Source of the DNA: RGIG995 sp045543655
GTDB taxonomy: Bacteria > Bacillota > Clostridia > Oscillospirales > UBA644
NCBI GenBank assembly: GCA_045543655.1
Contig: JAZPXN010000027.1
Location: 62,001-126,000, forward strand
Direction: 5' to 3'
DNA: 64,000 bases
Part shown: in pieces, positions 1 to 7,801 of the stretch
Layout of the letters: each line of letters starts with the position of its first letter
Position numbering within the stretch: position 1 is the stretch's first letter
Notes under the pieces: generated by a model
The model's database searches: none
What the model was told of the DNA's origin: nothing
The model's input: only the letters and a program-made list of their open reading frames with translations
Translations under genes and position numbers: made by a program

Positions 1-2
1 CG

Positions 3-1025
3 GGCTCTGCTACCACATTGGAAATCCCCAAATCAATAAATGGGAAACTGGTTATAAGCATTGGCAAAGCTGCTTTTAAAGATCGCACCTCACTCACTTC
101 GGTTACCATTCCAGAAGGTGTTACGAGTATTGGGCATAGTGCATTTTTAGGGTGTTCCTCGCTCACTTCGGTGACTATCCCCAGTAGCGTTACGACCATT
201 TGCATGGATGCCTTTTTTAGTTGTTCTTCACTTACTTCGGTAATGATTCCTGATAGTGTTACGCGTATTGAGGGCGGTGCGTTTTACGAGTGCAAATCGC
301 TTTCCTCGGTGACGATTTCGAATGGTGTTAAGTCTCTTGGTGATGCTGCGTTTGCCGAATGTGAATCGCTCACTTCGGTGACGATTCCTAACAGCGTTAC
401 ATGGATTGGTACTGATGTGTTTCGAAACTGTTCTTCACTCACTTCGGTAACAATTCCTAACAGTGTTAGTGATATTCGCAGTGCTGCGTTTCTTGGGTGT
501 AAATCTCTCACCTCGATAACGATTCCTAACAGCGTTACATGGATTGCATCCTATGCGTTTTCCAAGTGCGAATCTCTCACCTCGATAACGATTCCTAATG
601 GTGCTACGAGTATTGGGAACGAGGCGTTCTTGGGGTGTAAATCTCTCGCCTCGATAACGATTCCTAATAGTGTTACGAGCATTGAGGCCGAGGCGTTTTC
701 GGGGTGTAAATCTCTCACCTCGGTAACAATTCCTAATAGTGTTACGAACATTGGCCGCTATGCGTTTTACGAGTGCGAATCTCTCACCTCGGTGACTATC
801 CCCAGTAGCGTCAATAGCATTGACCGACATACATTTTACAATTGCTCATCTCTCACTTCGGTGACTATTCCCAGTAGCGTCACGAGCATTGGCTGGTCTG
901 CGTTCAGCCGTTGCGATAACTTGCGAGATGTATGGTGTGGAGGAAATGAGGAATCCAGAGAGCATCTTTATATTGATGAGTCGAATGCCCCTCTTTTAAA
1001 TGCAACTTGGCACTACAATAGCTGA
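3..1025 (+). CDS. BspA-type leucine-rich-repeat protein (5' end outside window)
   Basis: The reading frame is open from the first bases, so the true start lies upstream. Almost the whole visible protein is a string of about a dozen 23-residue repeats of the LRR_5 (BspA/TpLRR) type, each built like SLTSVTIPNSVTSIG.AF.GC. The C-terminus (about the last 45 residues, after the CDNLRDVWCGG segment) is not repetitive. Proteins of this family are usually secreted or surface-anchored adhesins, but no signal peptide or anchor is visible in this fragment. The DNA is clearly more AT-rich than the genes that follow, and the repeats are also repeats at DNA level, so copy number could vary by slippage. A terminator follows. 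Confidence 0.85.
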   Translation, partial: GSATTLEIPKSINGKLVISIGKAAFKDRTSLTSVTIPEGVTSIGHSAFLGCSSLTSVTIPSSVTTICMDAFFSCSSLTSVMIPDSVTRIEGGAFYECKSLSSVTISNGVKSLGDAAFAECESLTSVTIPNSVTWIGTDVFRNCSSLTSVTIPNSVSDIRSAAFLGCKSLTSITIPNSVTWIASYAFSKCESLTSITIPNGATSIGNEAFLGCKSLASITIPNSVTSIEAEAFSGCKSLTSVTIPNSVTNIGRYAFYECESLTSVTIPSSVNSIDRHTFYNCSSLTSVTIPSSVTSIGWSAFSRCDNLRDVWCGGNEESREHLYIDESNAPLLNATWHYNS

Positions 1026-1071
1026 CTTGGAAGATACCACGGGGGTATTATAGTTTACAATATAAAAAAGG

Positions 1072-1107
1072 AATCAGTCGGTCATAAGATCGGCTGATTT
1101 CTTTTTT
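1072..1107 (+). terminator. Rho-independent terminator after the LRR gene
   Basis: Arms AATCAGTCG (1072-1080) and CGGCTGATT (1091-1099) pair with one G-T wobble and are followed by TCTTTTTT. Confidence 0.8.
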
Positions 1108-1200
1108 CGCATCGGAGAGGCTTGCGGCAGGATGCCCCTTCCGATCCGGCTTCGAAAGCGGGGTCAGAAGATGACAAAATTGTAAACTGCTCCGTAAGAC

Positions 1201-1229
1201 TTGACATTGTCAACCCAAAGTGGTATAAT
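1201..1229 (+). promoter_or_regulatory. Sigma-A promoter of pyrR-uraA
   Basis: Consensus -35 TTGACA (1201-1206), 17-bp spacer and consensus -10 TATAAT (1224-1229). Transcription should start near 1236, giving a leader of about 145 nt before pyrR. Confidence 0.85.
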
Positions 1230-1259
1230 ATCTACTGGATACGACCCCAGATACTTTAA

Positions 1260-1360
1260 TTCGGCGCGGGACGCCGACAAGATCACGGAACACTCCGGCG
1301 GGGTATGCCCCGGAGAATGGAAAAAAATGCGGATCTTGTCGAAGGACAAGATCTTTTTTT
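1260..1360 (+). promoter_or_regulatory. pyrR leader attenuator (antiterminator/terminator)
   Basis: The leader ends in an intrinsic terminator: GATCTTGTC (1332-1340), a short loop, GACAAGATC (1345-1353), then seven T. The 3' arm GACAAGATC also occurs upstream at 1276-1284 and can pair with the 5' arm instead, forming an antiterminator. A hairpin TCGGCG/CGCCGA (1261-1277) overlaps that upstream arm and could act as anti-antiterminator. This is the architecture of PyrR-controlled leaders, but the usual PyrR-binding consensus (GNGAGGYU) is not seen in the transcribed part, so the ligand is inferred from the downstream gene. Confidence 0.75.
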
Positions 1361-1380
1361 ACGGCACGGGAGAGATTGTC

Positions 1381-1926
1381 ATGATCGTCAAAGCGAAACT
1401 GATGGACGAAGGTGCAATGCGCCGGACGCTGATCCGCATGGCTCACGAGATCGTGGAGAAAAACGATCGCGTGGACGAGCTTTGTATGCTCGGCATCCAC
1501 ACCCGCGGGGTTCCTCTGGCGGCAGAATTGGCGGAGAACGTAAAGAAGTTCTCGGAGATCCGGGTCAAGGTGGGATCGGTAGACATTACCCCGCACCGGG
1601 ACGACCGGGACCGGGATTCCGGCGAGATTACGGTGACGAACACGAAGATCGATTTTTCTATCGACGGAAAAACGGTGATTCTGGTAGACGACGTGATCTG
1701 CACCGGGCGCACCATCCGGGCGGCCATGGAAGCCCTGATGACCTTGGGCCGGCCGGCAAAGATTCAGCTGGCGGTCTTGGTAGACCGGGGACACCGGGAA
1801 TTGCCCATCCGCGGGGATTACGTGGGAAAGAACGTTCCTACCTCCCGGAAGGAGCGGATCGCCGTGCGGGTTGCGGAATACGACGGGGAAACCGGCGTAT
1901 ACGTGTGGGGCCCGAAGGAAGGTTAA
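1381..1926 (+). CDS. pyrR: Bifunctional pyrimidine operon regulator / uracil phosphoribosyltransferase
   Basis: The protein is 181 residues from the ATG at 1381, the usual length for PyrR. The type I PRPP-binding loop is VILVDDVICTGRT near residues 98-110, and the segments LGIHTRGVPLA and LAVLVDRGHRELPI are typical of the family. PyrR binds leader RNAs of pyrimidine genes in response to UMP/UTP and has weak UPRTase activity. An in-frame upstream extension to 1201 exists but crosses the promoter and terminator, so the internal ATG is chosen. It lies directly behind its own attenuator and 59 bp upstream of a uracil permease, a classical pyrR-pyrP arrangement. Confidence 0.95.
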   Translation: MIVKAKLMDEGAMRRTLIRMAHEIVEKNDRVDELCMLGIHTRGVPLAAELAENVKKFSEIRVKVGSVDITPHRDDRDRDSGEITVTNTKIDFSIDGKTVILVDDVICTGRTIRAAMEALMTLGRPAKIQLAVLVDRGHRELPIRGDYVGKNVPTSRKERIAVRVAEYDGETGVYVWGPKEG

Positions 1927-1985
1927 GGAGAGTATAAAATACGAAAGTATTTTGTATATAAAAAAATTTTGGGAGGAAAAAACCA

Positions 1986-3359
1986 ATGAAACTTCGCTAC
2001 AACATTGAAGACAAGCCGCCTTTTGGGCAGATTATCGTCTTCGCATTCCAGCAGTTGCTCGCCATTCTTGCGGCAACCATCGCCGTCCCCGCCATCGTCG
2101 GTAACGGGATGTCCGCTTCCGCGGCTCTCTTCGGCGCCGGCATCGGAACCCTCGTTTATCAGCTGTTCACCAAATTCAAGAGCCCCGTCTTCCTGGGGTC
2201 TTCCTTCGCCTTCATCGGCTCTATGGTCGCCGCTTTTGCCGGTGCCATTTCCGCTCAGGCCGGCTTCCTCGGTCTGATCGTCGGTGCCGCCTGCGCAGGC
2301 CTGGTTTACGTGATCATCGCCATCATCGTGAAATTCGCCGGCGTTAAGTGGATCAATAAGCTGATGCCTCCCGTGGTCATCGGGCCCACCGTTGCCCTGA
2401 TCGGCCTCTCTCTTTCCGGCGCCGCCATCAAAGACGTTTTCTCCTACGGTCCTCAGGACGCGAACGGCTCCTTCATTATGACCGGAAATCTGTGGGTCTC
2501 CTTCATCTGCGCTATGGTCACCCTCTTCGTCGTTATGATCTGCTCCACCTACGGCAAGAAGATGGTCTCTCTGATCCCCTTCATCATCGGGATTCTGGCC
2601 GGCTATGCCGTGGCCCTCGTCTTCACCGTCATCGGCGTTGCTACCGGCAACGACGCTCTGAAGGTCATTGATTTTGCTCCCTTCCAGGCTCTGGTTGCCG
2701 ACGGCGTCACCCTGAAAACCTTCCTTGACGTTCCTCAGTTCACCTTCATGGAAGCCATCAAGGGCGTGAAGGAATTCGATCTTTCTTATCTGGCTACCGT
2801 GGCCGTGGCTTACGTTCCCGTGGCCTTCGTGGTTTTCGCAGAACATATCGCCGACCACAAGAACCTTTCCACCATCATCAACAAGGATCTGCTGGAAGAA
2901 CCCGGCCTGCATCGCACCCTGCTGGGTGACGGTATCGGTTCCTTTGCCGGCGCCATCTTCGGCGGCTGCCCCAACACCACCTACGGTGAATCCGTCGGTT
3001 GCGTTGCCATTACCCGGAACGCTTCGGTCGTTACCATTACTACCACCGCTATCATGGCCGTTCTGATCTCCTTCATCTCCCCCTTCGTGGCCTTCCTGGA
3101 TTCTATCCCCGGCTGCGTTATGGGCGGCGTCTGCATCACCCTTTACGGCTTCATCGCCGTCTCCGGTCTTAAGATGTTCCAGAAGGTTGATCTGAACCAG
3201 AACAAGAATCTGTTCGTGGCGGCCGTCATCCTCATCACCGGCATCGGCGGTACGGCTATGGCCATCGGCAAGGTGACCATCACCGCCATCGCCTGCGCTC
3301 TGATCCTCGGCATCATCACCAACCTGGTTCTTTCCAAAAAGGAAGACGAAGCCGAATAA
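1986..3359 (+). CDS. uraA: Uracil/xanthine permease, NCS2 family
   Basis: This is a 457-residue polytopic membrane protein of the nucleobase:cation symporter-2 family, close to UraA/PyrP in length and pattern. The N-terminal QLLAILAATIAVPAIVG stretch, the GSSFAFIGSM segment and the FGGCPNTTYGESVG signature of TM10 are present. It should import uracil with protons for salvage by UPRTase. It begins with a strong GGGAGG site and is separated from pyrR by 59 bp holding a small AAAATAC-GAAA-GTATTTT hairpin. It is probably cotranscribed with pyrR under pyrimidine control. A strong terminator follows. Confidence 0.93.
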   Translation: MKLRYNIEDKPPFGQIIVFAFQQLLAILAATIAVPAIVGNGMSASAALFGAGIGTLVYQLFTKFKSPVFLGSSFAFIGSMVAAFAGAISAQAGFLGLIVGAACAGLVYVIIAIIVKFAGVKWINKLMPPVVIGPTVALIGLSLSGAAIKDVFSYGPQDANGSFIMTGNLWVSFICAMVTLFVVMICSTYGKKMVSLIPFIIGILAGYAVALVFTVIGVATGNDALKVIDFAPFQALVADGVTLKTFLDVPQFTFMEAIKGVKEFDLSYLATVAVAYVPVAFVVFAEHIADHKNLSTIINKDLLEEPGLHRTLLGDGIGSFAGAIFGGCPNTTYGESVGCVAITRNASVVTITTTAIMAVLISFISPFVAFLDSIPGCVMGGVCITLYGFIAVSGLKMFQKVDLNQNKNLFVAAVILITGIGGTAMAIGKVTITAIACALILGIITNLVLSKKEDEAE

Positions 3360-3382
3360 TATCAATCAAAACGGATAAACCG

Positions 3383-3415
3383 AAAGCGGACGCCTGCAGG
3401 CGTCCGCTTTTTATG
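3383..3415 (+). terminator. Terminator after uraA
   Basis: Perfect 12-bp stem AAAGCGGACGCC (3383-3394) / GGCGTCCGCTTT (3399-3410) with TGCA loop and a T-run. Confidence 0.9.
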
Positions 3416-3421
3416 CCTTTT

Positions 3422-3636
3422 TTACTTTTCAAGAACGAGAAGATCATACGGTTTTAATTCGATTTTCCCCTCGTATTTCCTTCCGGTAAGAAGGTCCGTC
3501 ATCGTCCGGTGGCGTTATCAGATTCGGGCCAGGCCTCGGGATAATAGGCAGCACCGAACAAGATGGGATCATTCCTACAGGGTTCCTCCAAATACGCATT
3601 CGCTTCCGCCCCAACGGGATCGGTCGGGCGTAATTT
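3422..3636 (-). pseudogene. Remnant of a GH42-like beta-galactosidase (N- and C-terminal pieces joined)
   Basis: On the minus strand, one frame reads NDPILFGAAYYPEAWPESD and then stops. This resembles the GAAYYPE.W start of GH42 beta-galactosidases. Immediately downstream, in another frame, comes LLTGRKYEGKIELKPYDLLV and a TAA, which resembles the C-terminus of the same family. The roughly 600 residues that should lie between are absent. The simplest reading is an internal deletion that left both ends of a beta-galactosidase gene. Family assignment rests on short motifs only. Confidence 0.6.
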
Positions 3637-5316
3637 TTATGATTGCCCCTCGGGATAAAAGTTGACCTTGGTCACGGTCATGGAAACGACTTCCTGGCCG
3701 GACAGGGTAGCAGTGACGGTATCTCCGACGATGAGGAAGGGCAGGTCCGAGGAAACGGCAATCGAAGCGGTAATGACGCTTCCGTCATCCAGCATAATGA
3801 AATACTTGCTGTTTCCGTCCACCACGGCGGTAGCGATGGAAAAGACTACGCCGGTTTTTTCGGTAGTTTCCGCGGCAGAATCGTCCTTATCGGGAACGAT
3901 CTGTCCGTCGGCGGCCAGCTTTTGCAGATAATCCTCCCGGGCAGCGTCCACGGAGGTGCCGGTCCCGACGATCTGATACTGCTGAACGTCCACGAAAGCG
4001 TACATCTTCACGAGTCCGGCAGAGTCCTTCAGAGACATAAAATAGGTGGGACGGTTGCCCACGTTGAGCAGAATGGGGAAGGTAGCGTCGTAGCCCAGAT
4101 GCTGAACCTGCCCTTCGGCAGACTCCTCGGCAGAATATTCCTCAGCGCCGGGCACGGCGTAAAACCGGGTTTCCTTCGTCCGCATATTGACCAGAACGAA
4201 GCCTACGTTGGATTCATCGCTGACCACGGAGGTCATACCGGTATACAGCCAGACGTCGTCGTCGAGAGCAATATAATTATATCCCTCCGTGGGGGTGAGA
4301 ACCCCCTTCTGACCAAAGATGGAATTCCAGAAGCCGGAGCGGTATTTTCCGTTGTATACCAACTGCTGAAGGATCAGATCCGCATCGTAGACCTGATCGA
4401 TCCAGGAAGGAGCGTCGGTCACGTCGAAATACTGACATTCGCCGGTGACGGCGTTGACCAACACCACGCCTCCGATATCCCGGCCGGACCAGAAGCCGAT
4501 GCGGTAATCCACGGTAGAGGCGACCCAATAGGGGGCACCGGTATCGTCGATTTCAAAGGAAACGTCAGCGTAGATCTTCGTGGGATATTTAAAGCGCAGA
4601 TAGCGGTGGATATTTCGCATGAAATATTCGCTTTCCGAATAACGGATTCCTCGGTCGAGACGCACCAGAGTCACGTCCTGGGTGGTCATATCCACCCGCA
4701 GATAGCCGGGGATGCCCTGCTTCTGATTATACAGCCATTTGACGGCGTCGCCGTATTTCAGCGGCGTTACCCGGACGGGGGTGTCGTTGTAATTGATCTG
4801 GGTATAATCGTCGGCAATCTCAAACTGGGACACGAGATCGCTCATCTCCCCCAGCTTCCGCTTCCCAAGAGCCTGAGAGGAAGCGCGGTCTACCACGGGA
4901 ATCTGAGACATATTCAATTCCGCCACGTCTTCGGCGAAATTGCCGTCCTGTACGGTGATCAGATCCCGATAGCGGGGGGCGTTAAACAATTCAAGCCCGA
5001 TCAGGTTGAAGATCACGGAAAACACCAGCATCAGAACGAACAAGGCCAGCAACGCCAGCACGGGGAGGCCAAGCCCGCGAAAAGCCTGCAGCAAAGCGGG
5101 CCGAAAAGCTACGTTGCGGCGGTTTTTTACGTTACGGAAGAAATTAACGAAGCTCCCCGTAAAATTCACGACAACGACGATCAGAAGAGACCAGAACAGA
5201 AAGGTCCAAAACTCCCCGCTGTGCAAATTGACGGCCGGCAGAGCAAACCAGAACATGAGAAAAACGATCACGGCAGAAACGATTCCCCGGATCAGGATCG
5301 GCAATGCTTTTTTCAA
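3637..5316 (-). CDS. Conserved membrane protein with large extracytoplasmic domain, function unknown
   Basis: A protein of about 559 residues. Three hydrophobic segments lie in the first 120 residues (around 8-28, 37-55 and 82-108), followed by a hydrophilic domain of over 400 residues rich in beta-type sequence, with repeated phrases such as VDYRIGFWSGRDIGGVVLVNAVTG and a C-terminal OB-like stretch. I do not recognise a catalytic motif. A TTG at 5325 sits directly against the GGGAG ribosome site; the TTG at 5316 is 9 nt away from it and is the better start. It is monocistronic, convergent with the decayed galactosidase end and divergent from the Sel1 gene. A structural or envelope-sensing role is only a guess. 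Confidence 0.8.
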   Translation of the reverse strand: MKKALPILIRGIVSAVIVFLMFWFALPAVNLHSGEFWTFLFWSLLIVVVVNFTGSFVNFFRNVKNRRNVAFRPALLQAFRGLGLPVLALLALFVLMLVFSVIFNLIGLELFNAPRYRDLITVQDGNFAEDVAELNMSQIPVVDRASSQALGKRKLGEMSDLVSQFEIADDYTQINYNDTPVRVTPLKYGDAVKWLYNQKQGIPGYLRVDMTTQDVTLVRLDRGIRYSESEYFMRNIHRYLRFKYPTKIYADVSFEIDDTGAPYWVASTVDYRIGFWSGRDIGGVVLVNAVTGECQYFDVTDAPSWIDQVYDADLILQQLVYNGKYRSGFWNSIFGQKGVLTPTEGYNYIALDDDVWLYTGMTSVVSDESNVGFVLVNMRTKETRFYAVPGAEEYSAEESAEGQVQHLGYDATFPILLNVGNRPTYFMSLKDSAGLVKMYAFVDVQQYQIVGTGTSVDAAREDYLQKLAADGQIVPDKDDSAAETTEKTGVVFSIATAVVDGNSKYFIMLDDGSVITASIAVSSDLPFLIVGDTVTATLSGQEVVSMTVTKVNFYPEGQS

Positions 5317-5533
5317 TACGATCAACTCCCATTATTTGCGTATTTTTATAGGCTTACGGTTTCATTATAATGGAATAAAATGGAAATTTATTGATATAAA
5401 TCCGAACAAAAAGAAACACTTTCGCCTTTTCAGAGGATAAAAACAGTATTTCCCGACTGTTCACGGAAATCCGGTGGAGCGCCGCAATTTTCGGCAGAAT
5501 CACGAAAAAAATCTTTCAATTTTGCGACAAAGA

Positions 5534-5562
5534 TTGACAGCGGGCGTTAAATACTGTATAAT
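5534..5562 (+). promoter_or_regulatory. Sigma-A promoter of the Sel1/LtaS-like pair
   Basis: Consensus TTGACA (5534-5539), 17-bp spacer, TATAAT (5557-5562), followed 30 bp later by an AAAGGA ribosome site. Confidence 0.85.
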
Positions 5563-5593
5563 GAATAAATAGTATTAGGAAAAGGATCGTGTC

Positions 5594-6169
5594 ATGGAAG
5601 ACGTACGAAAGCTGTTTGACGCCGGCGATTCGGAGGGTCTCGTAGAGTTGGGAACCGAATATTTCCGGCAGGGCGAAGAACAGAAGGCCTTTGAATGCTA
5701 TCGGCTCGCCTGCAAGCTGGGCAACGTGACGGCCATGGGAAATCTGGGCTTCTGCTATCAGCACGGGCGGGGCGTAAAGGCCGATAACCGGCTTGCGGCC
5801 TACTGCTTTGAGCGGGCAAGCGAACTGGACGACCCGGGAAGCATGCTGAAGCTGGGAGATTTCTATTTTCACGGCAAGGGCGGCCTTACGAAAGACCGTC
5901 CGAAGGCGGTGGGATATTATCTTCGGGCCTACGAAATTGCCGCCTGCCAGCCGGAGCAGGACGAGATGCTGATCGGACAACTGTGTTACCGCATCGGAAC
6001 CTGCAAAAAGGATGGCGCGGGCACTGAGCAAAGTTTTGAAGACGCATACGAATATTTTCAGGCAGCCGCGGAGACCCTTTCCGGTCTTGCGGATTACGGC
6101 GATTCCCGGGCAGCGTCCCTTCTGCAGAAGGCGGAGGCAGCCATGGCGGATTGCGAAACTCATTTTTAA
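5594..6169 (+). CDS. Sel1-repeat (TPR-like) protein
   Basis: A soluble 191-residue protein made of Sel1-like helical repeats. The clearest are residues 38-73 (AFECYRLACKLGNVTAMGNL) and 74-110 (AAYCFERASELDDPGSMLKL), each with the G.GV/GKGG turn. Sel1 repeats are protein-interaction scaffolds, and there is no signal peptide or enzyme motif. It starts at an ATG behind AAAGGATCG and lies 21 bp upstream of the phosphoglycerol-transferase-like gene, so the two are likely cotranscribed. A specific partner cannot be named. Confidence 0.85.
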   Translation: MEDVRKLFDAGDSEGLVELGTEYFRQGEEQKAFECYRLACKLGNVTAMGNLGFCYQHGRGVKADNRLAAYCFERASELDDPGSMLKLGDFYFHGKGGLTKDRPKAVGYYLRAYEIAACQPEQDEMLIGQLCYRIGTCKKDGAGTEQSFEDAYEYFQAAAETLSGLADYGDSRAASLLQKAEAAMADCETHF

Positions 6170-6190
6170 ACGAGGAAGGAATTACTCATT

Positions 6191-7753
6191 ATGACCAAAG
6201 AAAAAAAGAAGGCGCGCATCGGATGGATCATTTTCTCCGCCGTCTTCGTGACGCTGGCGTTTCTGCTGCTTTTCGCGGCCCTGTGGTTTACCCGAAGCTT
6301 CGGCGCCGACGTCGGATTTGACGCCGTGCTCTTCACTCTGCTGAACGACCTGAACATGGTCAATACCGGGGTGGCGTGGGAATTTATTCTGCAGGTAGCC
6401 CTTCCCACCCTGCTCTGTGCGGGCGCCACCTTTGCCCTGTTGGTCTATCTGCCCAAAATCCTTCTGCGGGAAAAGGCGGAGGGCAAAATATCGAAGATCC
6501 ATCGGCTGGCAGCGATGGCTCTTGCACTGATTCTGTTCCTTTCCCTGACCGCCTATTCCGCCGACCGGGCGGGTCTGGATAACTATATCATGGCCCGGAT
6601 GGATCAGACCACGCTGTTTGAAGATCATTACGTCGATCCCAACGGCGTGGAGATCACCTTCCCCGAAGAAAAGCGGAATCTGATCTATATTTACCTGGAG
6701 TCCATGGAGACCGCCTATATGTCGGAAGAAGAAGGGGGATCTTCTCCCGTCAATTACATCCCCGAACTGACCCAACTGGCTAAGGATCATCTGAATTTCT
6801 CCCATTCCGACGGGATCGGCGGAGGACGGACCACCATCGGTTCCACCTGGACCATTGCAGCCATGATCTCTCAAACGTCCGGAGTTCCCCTTTGTCTGCC
6901 CAACGGCATCTGGAACAACGGGCTGAACAACTATTCCCAGGTCATGCCCGGGATTACCTCTCTGACCAACATTCTTTCCGACAACGGATACGACCAGACC
7001 CTGATGGTAGGCTCTGACGCCAGCTTCGGCGGCCGGAGAGAGTATTTCGACCAACACGGCGTGGATCATATCTACGATCTCTTCACCGCCCGGGAAGAAG
7101 GGGTGATTCCTTCGGATTACTGGAATAATTTCTGGGGCTACGAGGATCTGTATCTCTTCCAGTACGCAAAAATGAAGCTCTCCGAGATCGGGGAGCGGAA
7201 CGAGCCCTTTGCCTTCACGATGCTGACGGTGGACACCCATCACCCCGACGGATACGATTGCATTTACTGCAACGCCCATTACGACGAGCATTTTGCCGAG
7301 GAAGAGCCGGGAAACAAGCAGTTTGCCAACGTCATCTCCTGCTCCAGCCGGCAGGTTCAGGATTTCATTGACTGGATCCAGGAACAGCCCTTCTATGAAA
7401 ACACCACCATCATCATCTCCGGTGACCACCTGAGCATGAACAATACCTATCACAACGCCCACACCTCGAAGGATTATATCCGTAGAGTATATAACTGCAT
7501 TATCAACTGCCCCGTAGAGCCGGCGCAGGCGAAAAACCGGGATTTCACCACCCTGGACATGTTCCCCACGACCCTTGCGGCCATTGGCTGCACCATCGAA
7601 GGGAATCGGCTGGGACTTGGCACGAATCTGTTTTCGGACAGAGATACGCTGTATGAGGAGCTGGGCTACAGTTACCTTTGCGACGAGATCAACAAGGTCT
7701 CCGATTTTTACCAGAACACCTTCCTTTACGGAAAGAAAACAGAAGAAAAATAA
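6191..7753 (+). CDS. LtaS/MdoB-family phosphoglycerol transferase (sulfatase fold)
   Basis: A 520-residue protein with three N-terminal membrane segments (about 11-33, 58-88 and 103-122) and a sulfatase-fold catalytic domain outside the membrane. Motifs of the family are present: the metal-binding ESME (about 168-171), the GSTWTIAAM segment that should carry the catalytic Thr, TVDTHHPDG, and SGDHLSM near the end. The TWTIA.M...SGVPL wording resembles MdoB/OpgB more than LtaS. It has fewer transmembrane segments than LtaS. It probably transfers phosphoglycerol from phosphatidylglycerol onto an envelope glycan or glycolipid; the acceptor is unknown. Confidence 0.85.
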   Translation: MTKEKKKARIGWIIFSAVFVTLAFLLLFAALWFTRSFGADVGFDAVLFTLLNDLNMVNTGVAWEFILQVALPTLLCAGATFALLVYLPKILLREKAEGKISKIHRLAAMALALILFLSLTAYSADRAGLDNYIMARMDQTTLFEDHYVDPNGVEITFPEEKRNLIYIYLESMETAYMSEEEGGSSPVNYIPELTQLAKDHLNFSHSDGIGGGRTTIGSTWTIAAMISQTSGVPLCLPNGIWNNGLNNYSQVMPGITSLTNILSDNGYDQTLMVGSDASFGGRREYFDQHGVDHIYDLFTAREEGVIPSDYWNNFWGYEDLYLFQYAKMKLSEIGERNEPFAFTMLTVDTHHPDGYDCIYCNAHYDEHFAEEEPGNKQFANVISCSSRQVQDFIDWIQEQPFYENTTIIISGDHLSMNNTYHNAHTSKDYIRRVYNCIINCPVEPAQAKNRDFTTLDMFPTTLAAIGCTIEGNRLGLGTNLFSDRDTLYEELGYSYLCDEINKVSDFYQNTFLYGKKTEEK

Positions 7754-7756
7754 AAA

Positions 7757-7797
7757 CGGAACGGGCAGCCTGAATCATCGGGCTACCCGTTTTTTTT
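7757..7797 (+). terminator. Terminator (possibly bidirectional)
   Basis: Stem AACGGGCAGCC / GGGCTACCCGTT with a TGAATCATC loop and an eight-T run, between convergent genes. Confidence 0.85.
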
Positions 7798-7801
7798 GAT
7801 T

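Noticed and set aside
18..1025. CRISPR-like or tandem-repeat DNA at the left edge
   Set aside because: The repeat unit is 69 bp, fully coding in one frame, and translates to LRR_5 repeats.
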